The notes: a model not told the origin generated them from the sequence alone. Shown: positions 53,001 through 61,800, numbered from the stretch's first letter. The stretch: 64,000 nt of DNA from Candidatus Woesearchaeota archaeon (GCA_019323515.1 JAHWHG010000003.1:62001-126000); one strand, 5' to 3'. A program made the numbers and translations.

Positions 53001-53071
53001 TTATAACCTTTTACACAAGAAGAAAATTATTTCCCTCTTGTTACTATTCTGTAGGTGTAACTTCTATATAA
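52997..53071 (+). CDS. Possible 24-residue leader peptide
   Basis: ATG after GAGGTG, giving MIITFYTRRKLF and 12 more residues before TAA. The preceding unit could encode a 10-residue peptide beginning (M)IIKT from TTG at 52934, so both share an II-T start. They may be translated leaders; no homologue is known and the signal rests only on the ribosome binding sites. Confidence 0.25.
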   Translation: MIITFYTRRKLFPSCYYSVGVTSI

Positions 53072-53109
53072 ATCTTTCTGTGTTTTTGTGACTGATTGGT
53101 GAATTATTA

Positions 53110-53144
53110 ACTTACATTGTAAGGTTTCTACTTACATTGTAAGT
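53110..53144 (+). promoter_or_regulatory. Two palindromic operators upstream of RIO1
   Basis: ACTTACATTGTAAGG (53110-53124) and ACTTACATTGTAAGT (53130-53144), 20 bp centre to centre. Identical in sequence to the operator array at 58001-58330. They lie upstream of a TATA-like ATTTATAG (about 53169), so bound protein could activate or block TBP/TFB. Confidence 0.7.
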
Positions 53145-53199
53145 ATTCTCCTCTGAATAACATAAAGCTATTTATAGATGTTTAAATGTAATTTTTTGA

Positions 53200-53925
53200 A
53201 TGGCTACAAAAGAAAAATGGAAAGTGTTTGAGAATGTATTTGATGAATTTGCTTTGAGAAACTTGTTTAAGTTAAGCTCTGAGGGACATTTTGATGAATT
53301 AGAGAGTCCTGTATCTATAGGAAAAGAATCTAATGTGTTTACTGCAAAGAAGGGTAAAGGAAGGATTATTGTCAAAATTTATAGACTTGAAACATGTGAT
53401 TTTAGGAGAATGTATGATTATATTAAGTATGATTCAAGGTATTTCAATATTAAGAAACAAAAGAGATCAATAGTATTTGCATGGACACAAAGAGAGTATA
53501 GGAATCTTGTAAGAGCCAGGGAAGCTGGTGTAAGCGTTCCACTTGCTCTTACATTTAAGTATAATATACTCTTATTGGAATACATTGGAGATTCTGTTAG
53601 AAATGAAATCGCTTTGAGGGTTAAGGATAAGCTACCAAAGTATCCAAAGAAGTTCTTTAAAGAAGTGATTGAAAATATGAAAAGGTTGCATAAAGCAGGT
53701 TTTGTGCACGGAGATTTATCTGAATTCAATATATTAAACCTAAATGAAAAACCTGTTTTTATTGACTTTTCGCAGGCTTTGCAACTTGATTCTTCAATTG
53801 CTGAAGAACTTTTAGAAAGGGATGTTAGGAATATCTGTAATTTCTTTAAAAGATTAGGGTTAAAAGTTGATGTTAAGAAGATTTATGATGAAATTAGGAC
53901 TTCTGGTGCAAAGACTGAATCATGA
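53200..53925 (+). CDS. rio1: RIO1-family serine kinase
   Basis: 241 residues. N-terminal helical segment, nucleotide loop IGKESNVF, catalytic HGDLSEFNIL and metal-binding IDFSQAL define a RIO1-type atypical kinase/ATPase of small-subunit ribosome maturation. A TATA box about 28 bases before the ATG suggests a leaderless transcript. Order RIO1-KH-TopVIB-TopVIA is a conserved archaeal cluster. Two copies of the adhesin-type operator lie upstream. Confidence 0.92.
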   Translation: MATKEKWKVFENVFDEFALRNLFKLSSEGHFDELESPVSIGKESNVFTAKKGKGRIIVKIYRLETCDFRRMYDYIKYDSRYFNIKKQKRSIVFAWTQREYRNLVRAREAGVSVPLALTFKYNILLLEYIGDSVRNEIALRVKDKLPKYPKKFFKEVIENMKRLHKAGFVHGDLSEFNILNLNEKPVFIDFSQALQLDSSIAEELLERDVRNICNFFKRLGLKVDVKKIYDEIRTSGAKTES

Positions 53926-54004
53926 TAGGATACTAAATATATTAATAAAAATTATATTAATAAAATAATTAATTTTAAAAACTTTTGATGATGTGTAAGA
54001 TAAA

Positions 54005-54559
54005 ATGGAAGAATTTTCATATGAATTTAAGATACCTAAAGATAGGATTGCTGTATTAATAGGTAAGAATGGAAAAATCAAGAAAGAGTTAGAGGAATCA
54101 ACTAAAACTAGGATTGATATAGATTCTAAAGATGGGGATGTTCATGTATATGGCAAAGATGCGATACTCTTGTTTAATGCAAGGGAGGTAATACTTGCAA
54201 TTGGGCGCGGTTTTAACCCTGAATATGCTTTTTACTTACTGAAAGGAGATTATATACTAGAGGTAATAAATTTAGGTGATTTTGTTGGCAAATCAAAAAA
54301 GGCTTTGGAAAGAATTAAAGGCAGGATTATTGGCACTGATGGTAAGACTAGAAGGTTGATCGAGGAAATGACTGAAGCTTTTATATCTGTATATGGAAAA
54401 ACTGTTAGTATTATCGGTGAGCCGACTAATCTTTACATTGCGAAAAAAGCTATTGAATCTTTAATCAATGGAAGTCAACATTCTGCTGTCTATAAATGGC
54501 TAGAGAAAAAGCGCAGAGAATTAAAACGCTTTGATATTGAAACTAAGAAAACTATGTGA
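54005..54559 (+). CDS. Two-KH-domain protein (Dim2/Pno1-like)
   Basis: 184 residues with two KH domains carrying GxxG loops: LIGKNGKIKKELEE near residue 18 and RIIGTDGKTRRLIEE near residue 109. The archaeal Dim2/Pno1 homologue binds the 3' end of 16S rRNA and works with RIO kinases. Its own AT-rich promoter region lies upstream. Confidence 0.9.
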   Translation: MEEFSYEFKIPKDRIAVLIGKNGKIKKELEESTKTRIDIDSKDGDVHVYGKDAILLFNAREVILAIGRGFNPEYAFYLLKGDYILEVINLGDFVGKSKKALERIKGRIIGTDGKTRRLIEEMTEAFISVYGKTVSIIGEPTNLYIAKKAIESLINGSQHSAVYKWLEKKRRELKRFDIETKKTM

Positions 54560-54640
54560 TTTTTAGTTTTGAGTTGTTTTTTTTCTTAAAAACGCAGTTT
54601 CCACAATATTTATAAATCTTAAATTTTTTTGGTTTAATTA

Positions 54641-56410
54641 ATGGTGCAAACAAAATTGAATGATATGGACGATAAATCAGATAATTCTGGCAAAGATACT
54701 ATTGCGCAGAGGTTAGCTGCAGGTCAGAGAGAGATTGGAGTAGCGGAATTTTTTGCAAAGAATAGGCATTTGCTGGGTTTTGATAATAAAAGAAAAGCTT
54801 TGATGACTACAATCAAAGAAGCTGTTGATAATGCACTTGATGCTTGTGAGGAAGCAAGAGTTTTGCCTGAAATCATAATCGAAGTAATTGATATGGGAAA
54901 TGATAGGTTTAGGATTATGGTTGAAGATAATGGTCCAGGCATAGTAAAAAAGCAAATTCCTAATATATTTGCAAAGTTGTTATACGGAAGTAAGTTCCAT
55001 AAATTAAAACAAAGTCGAGGTCAACAGGGAATTGGTATATCTGCTTCTGTAATGTATGGACAGCTTACAACTGGAAGAGCTGCTAGAATAGTTTCAAAGA
55101 TTCATCCAAAAGAACCTGCACATTATTATGAGTTGAAGCTTGACACTCAGAAGAATAAGCCTGAGATACTCAAAGAAGAGAAGAAGGAATGGAATAAAGA
55201 CCGTGGAACAAAGGTTGAGATTGATCTTGAAGGTTCTTACCAAAAAGGGGGGCAGTCAATTGACGAATATCTTAAACAGACAGCTATTGTAAATCCGCAT
55301 GCGACAATAATTTATACTAATCCTAAAGCTGAACAGATAATTTTTCCTAGAGCTACTGATAACCTTCCTGATGAGCCAAAAGAAATCCAGCCGCATCCTT
55401 ATGGTGTTGAACTAGGGGTTATGCAGATGATGCTGCGTACAACTGAAAGCAGGACGTTACAGGCTTTCTTGTCGACTGAATTTACAAGAGTTGGTTCTGG
55501 GACTGCAAAGACTATCTGTGAACATGCAAGATTGTTGCCTAATACCAAGCCTAAGGACATGTCAAGAGAAATGGTTGAGCAGTTAATGGAAGGTATAAAG
55601 AAGACTAAGTTGATAAATCCGCCAACTGATTGTGTGTCTCCAATAGGTGCTGAGGCGCTGGAAAAAGGTTTGAGAAAAGAGATTAATGCTGAGTTTTATG
55701 TTGCTTCAACTAGGCCGCCTTCTGTTTATAGGGGAAATCCTTTTGTTATTGAGGTAGGAATTGCTTATGGTGGTGAACAGAGCGCAGATGGTCCGGTAAG
55801 GTTACTTAGGTTTGCTAACAGGGTTCCACTGTTGTTCCAACAGGGAGCGTGTGTATCAACAAAGTCAACTGTTGAGACCAATTGGAGGCCTTACGGATTG
55901 TCGCAATCACAAAAGTCGCTTCCAATAGGTCCTTGCACAATTGCTGTACACATTGCATCTGTATGGGTACCTTTTACTTCTGAGAGTAAGGAAGCTATTG
56001 CACATTATCCTGAAATTGTGAAAGAGATGAAGCTTGCAATGCAGGAATGCGGTAGAAAACTTGCTTCATATGTCAAAAAGAAAAGAAGAATTAAGGAAGA
56101 AGGTAAAAAAAGGAGTTATATTGAGACGTTCATACCTCATGTTGCAGAAGCATTGAAGGAGATTTTGAAGTTAAGTAAGGCTGATGTGCTGAAGACAAAT
56201 GAAATGCTTACAAAGCTGCTAGAACAAAAGAGAGGCAAGCTTGAAGATTTAAGTTTTGATCCAAGTAAGAATGTGGATTATGATGAGGAGTTAGCTAAGA
56301 TCGGTAAAGAAGATGGGGAAGAGGTTGAGTCTGAAACTGAGACTGAAGAACAGGAAGTGAAGAAAAAGCCTAAGAGTAATAAAACTGCAAAGAAATCAAA
56401 GAAGAAATAG
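54641..56410 (+). CDS. top6B: DNA topoisomerase VI subunit B
   Basis: 589 residues. GHKL ATPase: EAVDNALDAC (N box), VEDNGPGI (G1), RGQQGIGISA (G2), then an H2TH segment and the transducer with switch-lysine region near QSQKSLPIG. A Lys/Glu-rich C-terminal tail is added. ATP-dependent type IIB topoisomerase with TopVIA encoded 15 bases downstream. Confidence 0.96.
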   Translation: MVQTKLNDMDDKSDNSGKDTIAQRLAAGQREIGVAEFFAKNRHLLGFDNKRKALMTTIKEAVDNALDACEEARVLPEIIIEVIDMGNDRFRIMVEDNGPGIVKKQIPNIFAKLLYGSKFHKLKQSRGQQGIGISASVMYGQLTTGRAARIVSKIHPKEPAHYYELKLDTQKNKPEILKEEKKEWNKDRGTKVEIDLEGSYQKGGQSIDEYLKQTAIVNPHATIIYTNPKAEQIIFPRATDNLPDEPKEIQPHPYGVELGVMQMMLRTTESRTLQAFLSTEFTRVGSGTAKTICEHARLLPNTKPKDMSREMVEQLMEGIKKTKLINPPTDCVSPIGAEALEKGLRKEINAEFYVASTRPPSVYRGNPFVIEVGIAYGGEQSADGPVRLLRFANRVPLLFQQGACVSTKSTVETNWRPYGLSQSQKSLPIGPCTIAVHIASVWVPFTSESKEAIAHYPEIVKEMKLAMQECGRKLASYVKKKRRIKEEGKKRSYIETFIPHVAEALKEILKLSKADVLKTNEMLTKLLEQKRGKLEDLSFDPSKNVDYDEELAKIGKEDGEEVESETETEEQEVKKKPKSNKTAKKSKKK

Positions 56411-56425
56411 TAATGATATTGTAAA

Positions 56426-57526
56426 ATGGTCAAAAAAATAAAGAATATGAATGTTGTGCAGGAAATCAAGGATATTGCTAATAATATCTATAATCGTATA
56501 CTTAAAAAGAAGGCACCTGAAGTTCAAAGTCCATTGAGAAGCCTTTCTAATGTTAAATATGACCCTAAAGAAGGTTATTTTGAGTTAGTGGGAAAAATGA
56601 AAACAAGGACATTGACTGCGTCTACTATCAAGACATTTGCACAGACGCTTAGGATGATGGCGCTTTCAAAAAATTTAGTTGAGACTGATGATATTGCTAC
56701 AAAGAGAGAGGCATATTATGTCTCTAAGAACTGGGGTGATGCAAGGTTTAAGGAACAGCCTGAATCAGATTCTGTTATGGATGATGTTGAAGCAATGATG
56801 ATGGTGAACAGAGAACAGATTGGGTTTATACCTGAGGAGAAAGGTGGTGATGTTGCCGGTGCTTTGTTTGTGGTTGATAAGGATCCTGATACTGGAAAGC
56901 AGCTAAAGATTGATTGTACAAAGTTTGGAAGTGGGGCGTATTCTATCCCTAGTTCTGTTGAGCATCTTAAGTTTGAAACTAAAGCTAAGTTTGTTTTAGC
57001 TATTGAAACAGCAGGTATGTTTCAGAGATTGGTTAAGCATGGTTATTATAAGAAGGCTAATTGCATACTTATCTCTATGGGCGGTGTTCCTACTAGAGCT
57101 TGCAGGCGGTTTATTAGGAGGTTGAGTGATGAATGCAAGATTCCTGTTTATGTTTTCACTGATGGTGATCCTTATGGGTTCTTGAACATATATAGAACTC
57201 TTAAAGTTGGAAGCGGTAATGCAGCTCACATAAATGAATTTTTTTGCGTGCCACAGGCTAAGTTTATTGGTGTAACACCGCAGGATATTGAGGATTATAA
57301 GTTGCCAACACATCCTTTGAAGGATGTTGATATTAAGAGAGTTAAAGATGGTATAAAGAACGATCCATTTGTTCAGCATCACAAAGAGTGGCAGAAAGCT
57401 TTGACAAAGATGGTTCAGATGAAGGTCAGGGCAGAGCAGCAGGCTTTTGCTGCGCATCATCTTAATTATGTTATTGACACTTACTTACCAGAGAAGTTAA
57501 AGAATCCTAAGAAGTGGTTACCATAA
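56426..57526 (+). CDS. top6A: DNA topoisomerase VI subunit A (Spo11-like)
   Basis: 366 residues. The winged-helix domain holds the catalytic tyrosine in REAYYVSKNWG, and the TOPRIM part has VFTDGDPYGFLN. Breaks and rejoins DNA with subunit B. The first ATG after the short spacer is used; complete length. Confidence 0.96.
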   Translation: MVKKIKNMNVVQEIKDIANNIYNRILKKKAPEVQSPLRSLSNVKYDPKEGYFELVGKMKTRTLTASTIKTFAQTLRMMALSKNLVETDDIATKREAYYVSKNWGDARFKEQPESDSVMDDVEAMMMVNREQIGFIPEEKGGDVAGALFVVDKDPDTGKQLKIDCTKFGSGAYSIPSSVEHLKFETKAKFVLAIETAGMFQRLVKHGYYKKANCILISMGGVPTRACRRFIRRLSDECKIPVYVFTDGDPYGFLNIYRTLKVGSGNAAHINEFFCVPQAKFIGVTPQDIEDYKLPTHPLKDVDIKRVKDGIKNDPFVQHHKEWQKALTKMVQMKVRAEQQAFAAHHLNYVIDTYLPEKLKNPKKWLP

Positions 57527-57528
57527 AG

Positions 57529-57538
57529 TTTATATAAA
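57529..57538 (+). promoter_or_regulatory. tRNA-Arg TATA box
   Basis: TTTATATAAA lies 26-35 bases before the tRNA 5' end, right after the top6A stop. Confidence 0.5.
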
Positions 57539-57563
57539 AAGCATTTTTCTTTTCGTGTTATAC

Positions 57564-57720
57564 GGGCCTGTAGCATAGTCTGGTAACTGGTTACGTTTGT
57601 TCGTAATGGTTGGATAAATAATGCGACGGCCTTCTACGGGAAAAAGCCATAAATTTGCTTGGCAAATTTAATAAACCTGAAGCAAGCCGTAGATCAAGGG
57701 TTCGAATCCCTTCAGGCCCG
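57564..57720 (+). tRNA. tRNA-Arg(TCT) with D-arm and anticodon-loop introns
   Basis: Acceptor GGGCCTG/CAGGCCC with G73 at 57720. The D-stem GCA/TGC is split by about 35 bases (about 57587-57621). Anticodon stem ACGGC/GCCGT with loop CT-TCT-A; a 48-base intron (57637-57684) sits at the canonical 37/38 site. T-arm AAGGG-TTCGAAT-CCCTT is intact. CCA not encoded. Confidence 0.88.
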
Positions 57721-57735
57721 TTTTTTTATATTTTT
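57721..57735 (+). terminator. T-run after tRNA-Arg
   Basis: Seven T bases directly after the discriminator base, then a second T-run; archaeal polymerase terminates at such tracts. Confidence 0.45.
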
Positions 57736-57748
57736 CTAAAGCAATATG

Positions 57749-57758
57749 TTTATATATC
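57749..57758 (+). promoter_or_regulatory. tRNA-Cys TATA box
   Basis: TTTATATATC lies 32-41 bases before the tRNA 5' end. Confidence 0.45.
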
Positions 57759-57789
57759 ATAATTAAATTCTTTTTTTATATTCCATTAA

Positions 57790-57954
57790 GGAGGCGTAGC
57801 CAAGCGGCTAAATGTCTTTGGTTTTGCAAAGGCAAGTTATGGCGAGCGGCTGCAAAGTTGGGATGATGAGCTTCGGCGATGATTTCAACGTTAATCCCGC
57901 TTATACCTGGGTTCGAGTTGAAACAGATATTTCACGAAAATCCCAGCGCCTCCT
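57790..57954 (+). tRNA. tRNA-Cys(GCA) with three introns
   Basis: Acceptor GGAGGCG/CGCCTCC with T73. D-stem GCC/GGC split by about 29 bases (about 57812-57840) that fold as TGTCTTTG/CAAAGGCA. Anticodon stem AGCGG/CCGCT around loop CTGCAA-C, anticodon GCA, with a 40-base intron (57856-57895) at 37/38. T-stem CTGGG/CCCAG split by 23 bases (57918-57940) after TTCGAG. Mature length is normal. Nested false loops such as TTTTGCAAA in the D intron could mislead automated callers. Confidence 0.87.
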
Positions 57955-58000
57955 TTCTTTTTTCTTAATTTTATAATTTTCATATAATAAAGATACTTAT
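57955..58000 (+). terminator. T-rich terminator and AT-rich spacer after tRNA-Cys
   Basis: TTCTTTTTTC follows the tRNA; the rest is AT-rich up to the first operator. Confidence 0.35.
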
Positions 58001-58062
58001 ACTTACATTGTAAGTTTCATTACATTGTAGGTATTTTACTTACTATGTCAGTAATTTTGGTT

Positions 58063-58194
58063 CTTACATTGTAAGTATCTTTTTGATTAGTTATTTGCTC
58101 TATTTTAACTTACAATGTAGGTATTTATCTTACAATGTAAGTATTTTTTGATTTGTTTTTTTGCTCTATTTTAACTTACAATGTAGGTATTACT
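58063..58194 (+). repeat. 66-bp tandem duplication inside operator array
   Basis: Two adjoining units of about 66 bp (58063-58128 and 58129-58194) each read CTTACAwTGTAAGTAT, a T-rich stretch, TTTGCTCTATTTTAAC and TTACAATGTAGGTAT; the second half is identical over about 30 bases. This shows how operator number grew. Confidence 0.75.
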
Positions 58195-58224
58195 TTTTAC
58201 TTACATTGTAAGTAAATAGAAAAG

Positions 58225-58232
58225 TTTATATA
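58225..58232 (+). promoter_or_regulatory. TATA box of upstream regulator promoter
   Basis: TTTATATA between operators at 58199 and 58241. The predicted start (about +25) falls within the 58241-58255 operator. Confidence 0.55.
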
Positions 58233-58296
58233 CTACCTATTCTTACATTGTGAGTAATTTGTTTAAATATTCACCGACGAATTCTTAGAAACGAAA

Positions 58297-58306
58297 GATA
58301 TATAAA
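58297..58306 (+). promoter_or_regulatory. TATA box of downstream regulator promoter
   Basis: GATATATAAAG-type TATA followed by the last operator (58316-58330) across the expected start about 25 bases downstream; 5' leader of about 40 bases to the GTG. Confidence 0.55.
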
Positions 58307-58363
58307 GGGGAGCTTACTTACAATGTAAGTATTATTCGGTTTGTTAGACAGTAGTGTTTAAAA

Positions 58364-58810
58364 GTGAGTGTAGTAAAAAAAGAGGGAGTAGAATACAATA
58401 AAGACAGTGAAAATCCTAGTGGAAACTTCGTGAGAATACCTGTTTCTTTGTTTATGGATAGATCGCTTTCAGTATTAGAGGTTCTTGTTGAGTATCTGAA
58501 AGAGGAGATGCATTTTACGTTCCATGAGATAGCTGTCATGACAAACCGGGATGATAGGACTATATGGACTGTATATAGCAGGGTCAAAAAGAAGAGAGAG
58601 AAAAAGTCGAAGCCGGAGCTACAGAAGTCTGAGGTTTTTGTTCCATTAAGTGTCTTGCTTGACAGGACACTATCTGTTCTAGAAGTTTTAGTCGAGTACC
58701 TGAAAGAAAAACTGCACCTGACATACCATGAGATTGCTGTTCTAACAAACCGAAATGATAGGACAATCTGGACTGTGTATGACAGGGCTAGGAAAAAGAG
58801 GATGAAATGA
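58364..58810 (+). CDS. Tandem-HTH DNA-binding regulator
   Basis: 148 residues made of two near-identical units (about residues 24-82 and 90-147). Each opens with (I/V)P(V/L)S(L/V), D-R-(S/T)-L-S-V-L-E-V-L-V-E-Y-L-K-E, then HEIAV(M/L)TNR(D/N)DRTIWTVY, a helix-turn-helix of the sigma-region-4 style, and ends in a Lys/Arg cluster. GTG at 58364 is the first start after an in-frame TAG and suits the predicted promoters. Two HTHs in one chain suit binding of a palindrome. Its stop overlaps the adhesin ATG (ATGA), so regulator and adhesin are one operon, likely autoregulated. Confidence 0.75.
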   Translation: MSVVKKEGVEYNKDSENPSGNFVRIPVSLFMDRSLSVLEVLVEYLKEEMHFTFHEIAVMTNRDDRTIWTVYSRVKKKREKKSKPELQKSEVFVPLSVLLDRTLSVLEVLVEYLKEKLHLTYHEIAVLTNRNDRTIWTVYDRARKKRMK

Positions 58811-61800
58811 GAGCTGGGAGTAAAAGCGGAAAGAGAAGCAGGGTTAGAGTAGCTGCAGATAAAGGGATACTTCCAGTCTTGCTAGTTCTATTTGTTTTGT
58901 TAGCTAGCTTGTTTGTGCAGTATGGTGGAATAACTGGTTTAGTTGTAGGTAATGATAGTAACTTGAGTGAGGGTTCAGTGTTTGGAACTCCTGTGTTAGT
59001 GAATGAAACAATAATTGAGTTTGTGAATGAGACTATTAGTGAAATGTTTGATGTAGTGAATGATACTACAGATGATTCAGTTGAACTTATAGCAGTTAAT
59101 GAGAGCACAGAGGAAGATGTTGATGAGAGTGAACCTGTTGAGGTAGGACCAATTGATTTAGGTATTAGTCTAGAGCAGGCTAGGACAATTGTTGAAAGCA
59201 AGGCAGAGAATGTTAGGCTGTCTAAGATTGAAAAGAGAGAAGAGAGGTTTGATATTGACTTAGAGTTTGCAGGTGAGGTTCCTGGATTAGCTAAGGGAAG
59301 TGCAAGAATCTATGGTGTTGATGTTGAGAGGGTTGAGAATATCAAGCTTGTTGATAAAGCTAAACTTGGAAGTGTTGCAGAGCAGTTTAAGACAGATGTG
59401 TTTGCAGTGAACTCATTACAGGTTGATAATGCTGATATTGTGCTTGCAAAGAATACTCTTGGTGGAGTAGATTCGATTTACAGATGCGGGTTCTATGATT
59501 TCAATGCTGATGAATGCGTGCTTGAATGGCAGGATTCTGGGTTATTGTTTGAAGAGAATGAGACGCATGTATGGTTTACTGTTTATGGCTTTAGTGCTTA
59601 TGCTGGGCATGGGGATGATGCTGAGGAGATTGTGGAGGAGGAGGTTGTGGTTGATGAGAATGTTACTGAAAATATAAGTGAATCTTTGATATTTGGCTCT
59701 ACAGGAGGATTCTTTACTACACAGGAAAATACAAACTTTAACTCAACATGGAACACGTCAGCAACAAGCACAGGGTCAACAAATAGTAATCAAGTTGGAT
59801 TGCCATTAACAGCAGCAGGAAATTATGATTTTACTGTGCAATGGGGAGATGGCAACTCAAATCACATAACTTCATGGAATCAGGCAGAAGTAAATCATAC
59901 TTATGATTCAGAAGGAGTTTATAATATCTCAATCAATGGAACAATAGAAGGTTGGAGATTCAATTATGGAAGGGATAAACTTAAGATAATAGAGATAAGC
60001 CAATGGGGAGATTTGAAGTTAGGGAATGAAGGTGATTATTTCTATGGATGTAGTAACTTAAATCTAACAGCTACAGATGCACTAAACCTAGATGGAACAA
60101 CCGATTTAAGTTATGCATTCCAAGGTTGTACAAATCTAGGAAGTACAGGAAACATGAGTTTGTGGGACACTTCCAATGTAATAGACATGTCGTACATGTT
60201 CCAGACTGCTACAACCTTTAACCAGGATATCACTACTTGGGACACTTCCAAGGTTACAAATATGGAAACTATGTTCCATTATGCAACTTCATTCAACCAG
60301 CCAATTGGAAATTGGAATACTTCAAGTGTCACAAATATGCAGTTTATGTTAGGTAGTGCAGAATCATTTAATCAGCCTATTGGAAATTGGAATACTTCAA
60401 GTGTTACAAATATGGCATTTATGTTAACTAGAGCATATTTATTTGACCAAGATATTGGTAGTTGGGATACTTCTAATGTTCAGTCTATGTATTACATGTT
60501 AAGTTATGCATATGTCTTCAATCAGGATATCAGTGGTTGGGATACTTCAAAAGTTACAGATATGAATAGCATGTTTAGGCGAGCATATGTGTTTGACCAA
60601 CCAATCGGAAACTGGAATACTTCAAGTGTAATAGATATGCAGTATATGTTTGCTGAGGCATATGCATTTAACCAATCACTTGCAAACTGGAGCACTTCTA
60701 AAGTAGCAGACATGAATCATATGTTTTATTATAGCAATGCATTCAGTAATAATATCAGTACTTGGGACACTTCTAGTGTTACAGATATGTCTTATATGTT
60801 TTATGAAGGTTTATTTAATCAACCGATTGGAAACTGGAATACTTCTAGTGTCACAACCATGAAACAAATGTTCTTTTATGCAGATTCATTTGATCAGCCG
60901 ATTGGAAATTGGAACACTTCAAGTCTTACAACCATGGAAAATATGTTTACAGGTGCTTCTTCCTTTAATCAGCCAATCGGTGATTGGGATACTTCTGGTG
61001 TTACAAACATGTATTCTCTATTCTCTGGAGCATCTTCCTTTAATCAGGATATTGGGGATTGGGACACTTCCGGTGTTGCAACTATGGAAAGTATGTTTAC
61101 TCAGGCATCTTCCTTTAATCAGGATATTGGAAATTGGGATACTTCTAATGTTACAACCATGCGAAATATGTTTAGTGGTGCAACTTCTTTTAATCAGCCA
61201 ATAGGTAATTGGAATACCTCTAAAGTTACAACTATGAATTCTATGTTTACTTCTGCATCTTCATTTAACCAGTCACTTGCAAATTGGAGTACTTCAGAAG
61301 TAATACAGATGACTTACATGTTTATGGCTGCAACTTCCTTTGATAATAATATCAGTACCTGGGATACGTCCAGTGTTTCAACCATGGAATATATGTTTTA
61401 TAGTGCATCTTCCTTTAATCAGGATATTGGAAATTGGGACACTTCGAATGTTGCATCCATGCGTTATATGTTTAGTAATGCATTCATGTTCAATCAGAAT
61501 ATTAGTGCTTGGGATACTTCTGATGTTCAACGTACGGATTATATGTTTTATGATGCATCTTCCTTTAATCAGGATATTGGAGATTGGGATACTTCTAGTG
61601 TTCAATACATGAATTATATGTTTTATAATGCAACTTCATTTAATCAAGATATAGGTTTATGGAATGTATCAGCTGTAGCGTCCATGGATAATATGTTCCA
61701 TAATGTAACCTTATCAATACTTAATTATGATAGCTTATTAAACGGATGGGCTGCACTGCCAACATTACAGTCAAGTGTTACATTTGATGGAGGAAATTCA

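Larger units (their letters stand above)
58001..58330 (+). promoter_or_regulatory. Array of ten palindromic operators
   Basis: 15-bp palindrome ACTTACAwTGTAAGT or close variants begins at 58001, 58018, 58038, 58062, 58108, 58128, 58174, 58199, 58241 and 58316. Seven copies have at most one mismatch in the core TTACAwTGTAA; the copies at 58018, 58038 and 58241 are more degenerate. Two pairs are spaced 20 bp. The same motif occurs twice before RIO1 and nowhere else that I noticed. The direct downstream gene encodes a tandem-HTH protein. Confidence 0.85.

Noticed and set aside
58001..58330. CRISPR-like array
   Set aside because: Repeats are 15-bp perfect palindromes with irregular spacing (17 to 75 bp centre to centre) and no spacers of constant length or cas genes.
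60878..61204. Leucine-rich second-frame ORFs in the BspA array (also 61340-61612)
   Set aside because: Periodic shadows of the 75-bp repeat; the +1 frame is the adhesin.
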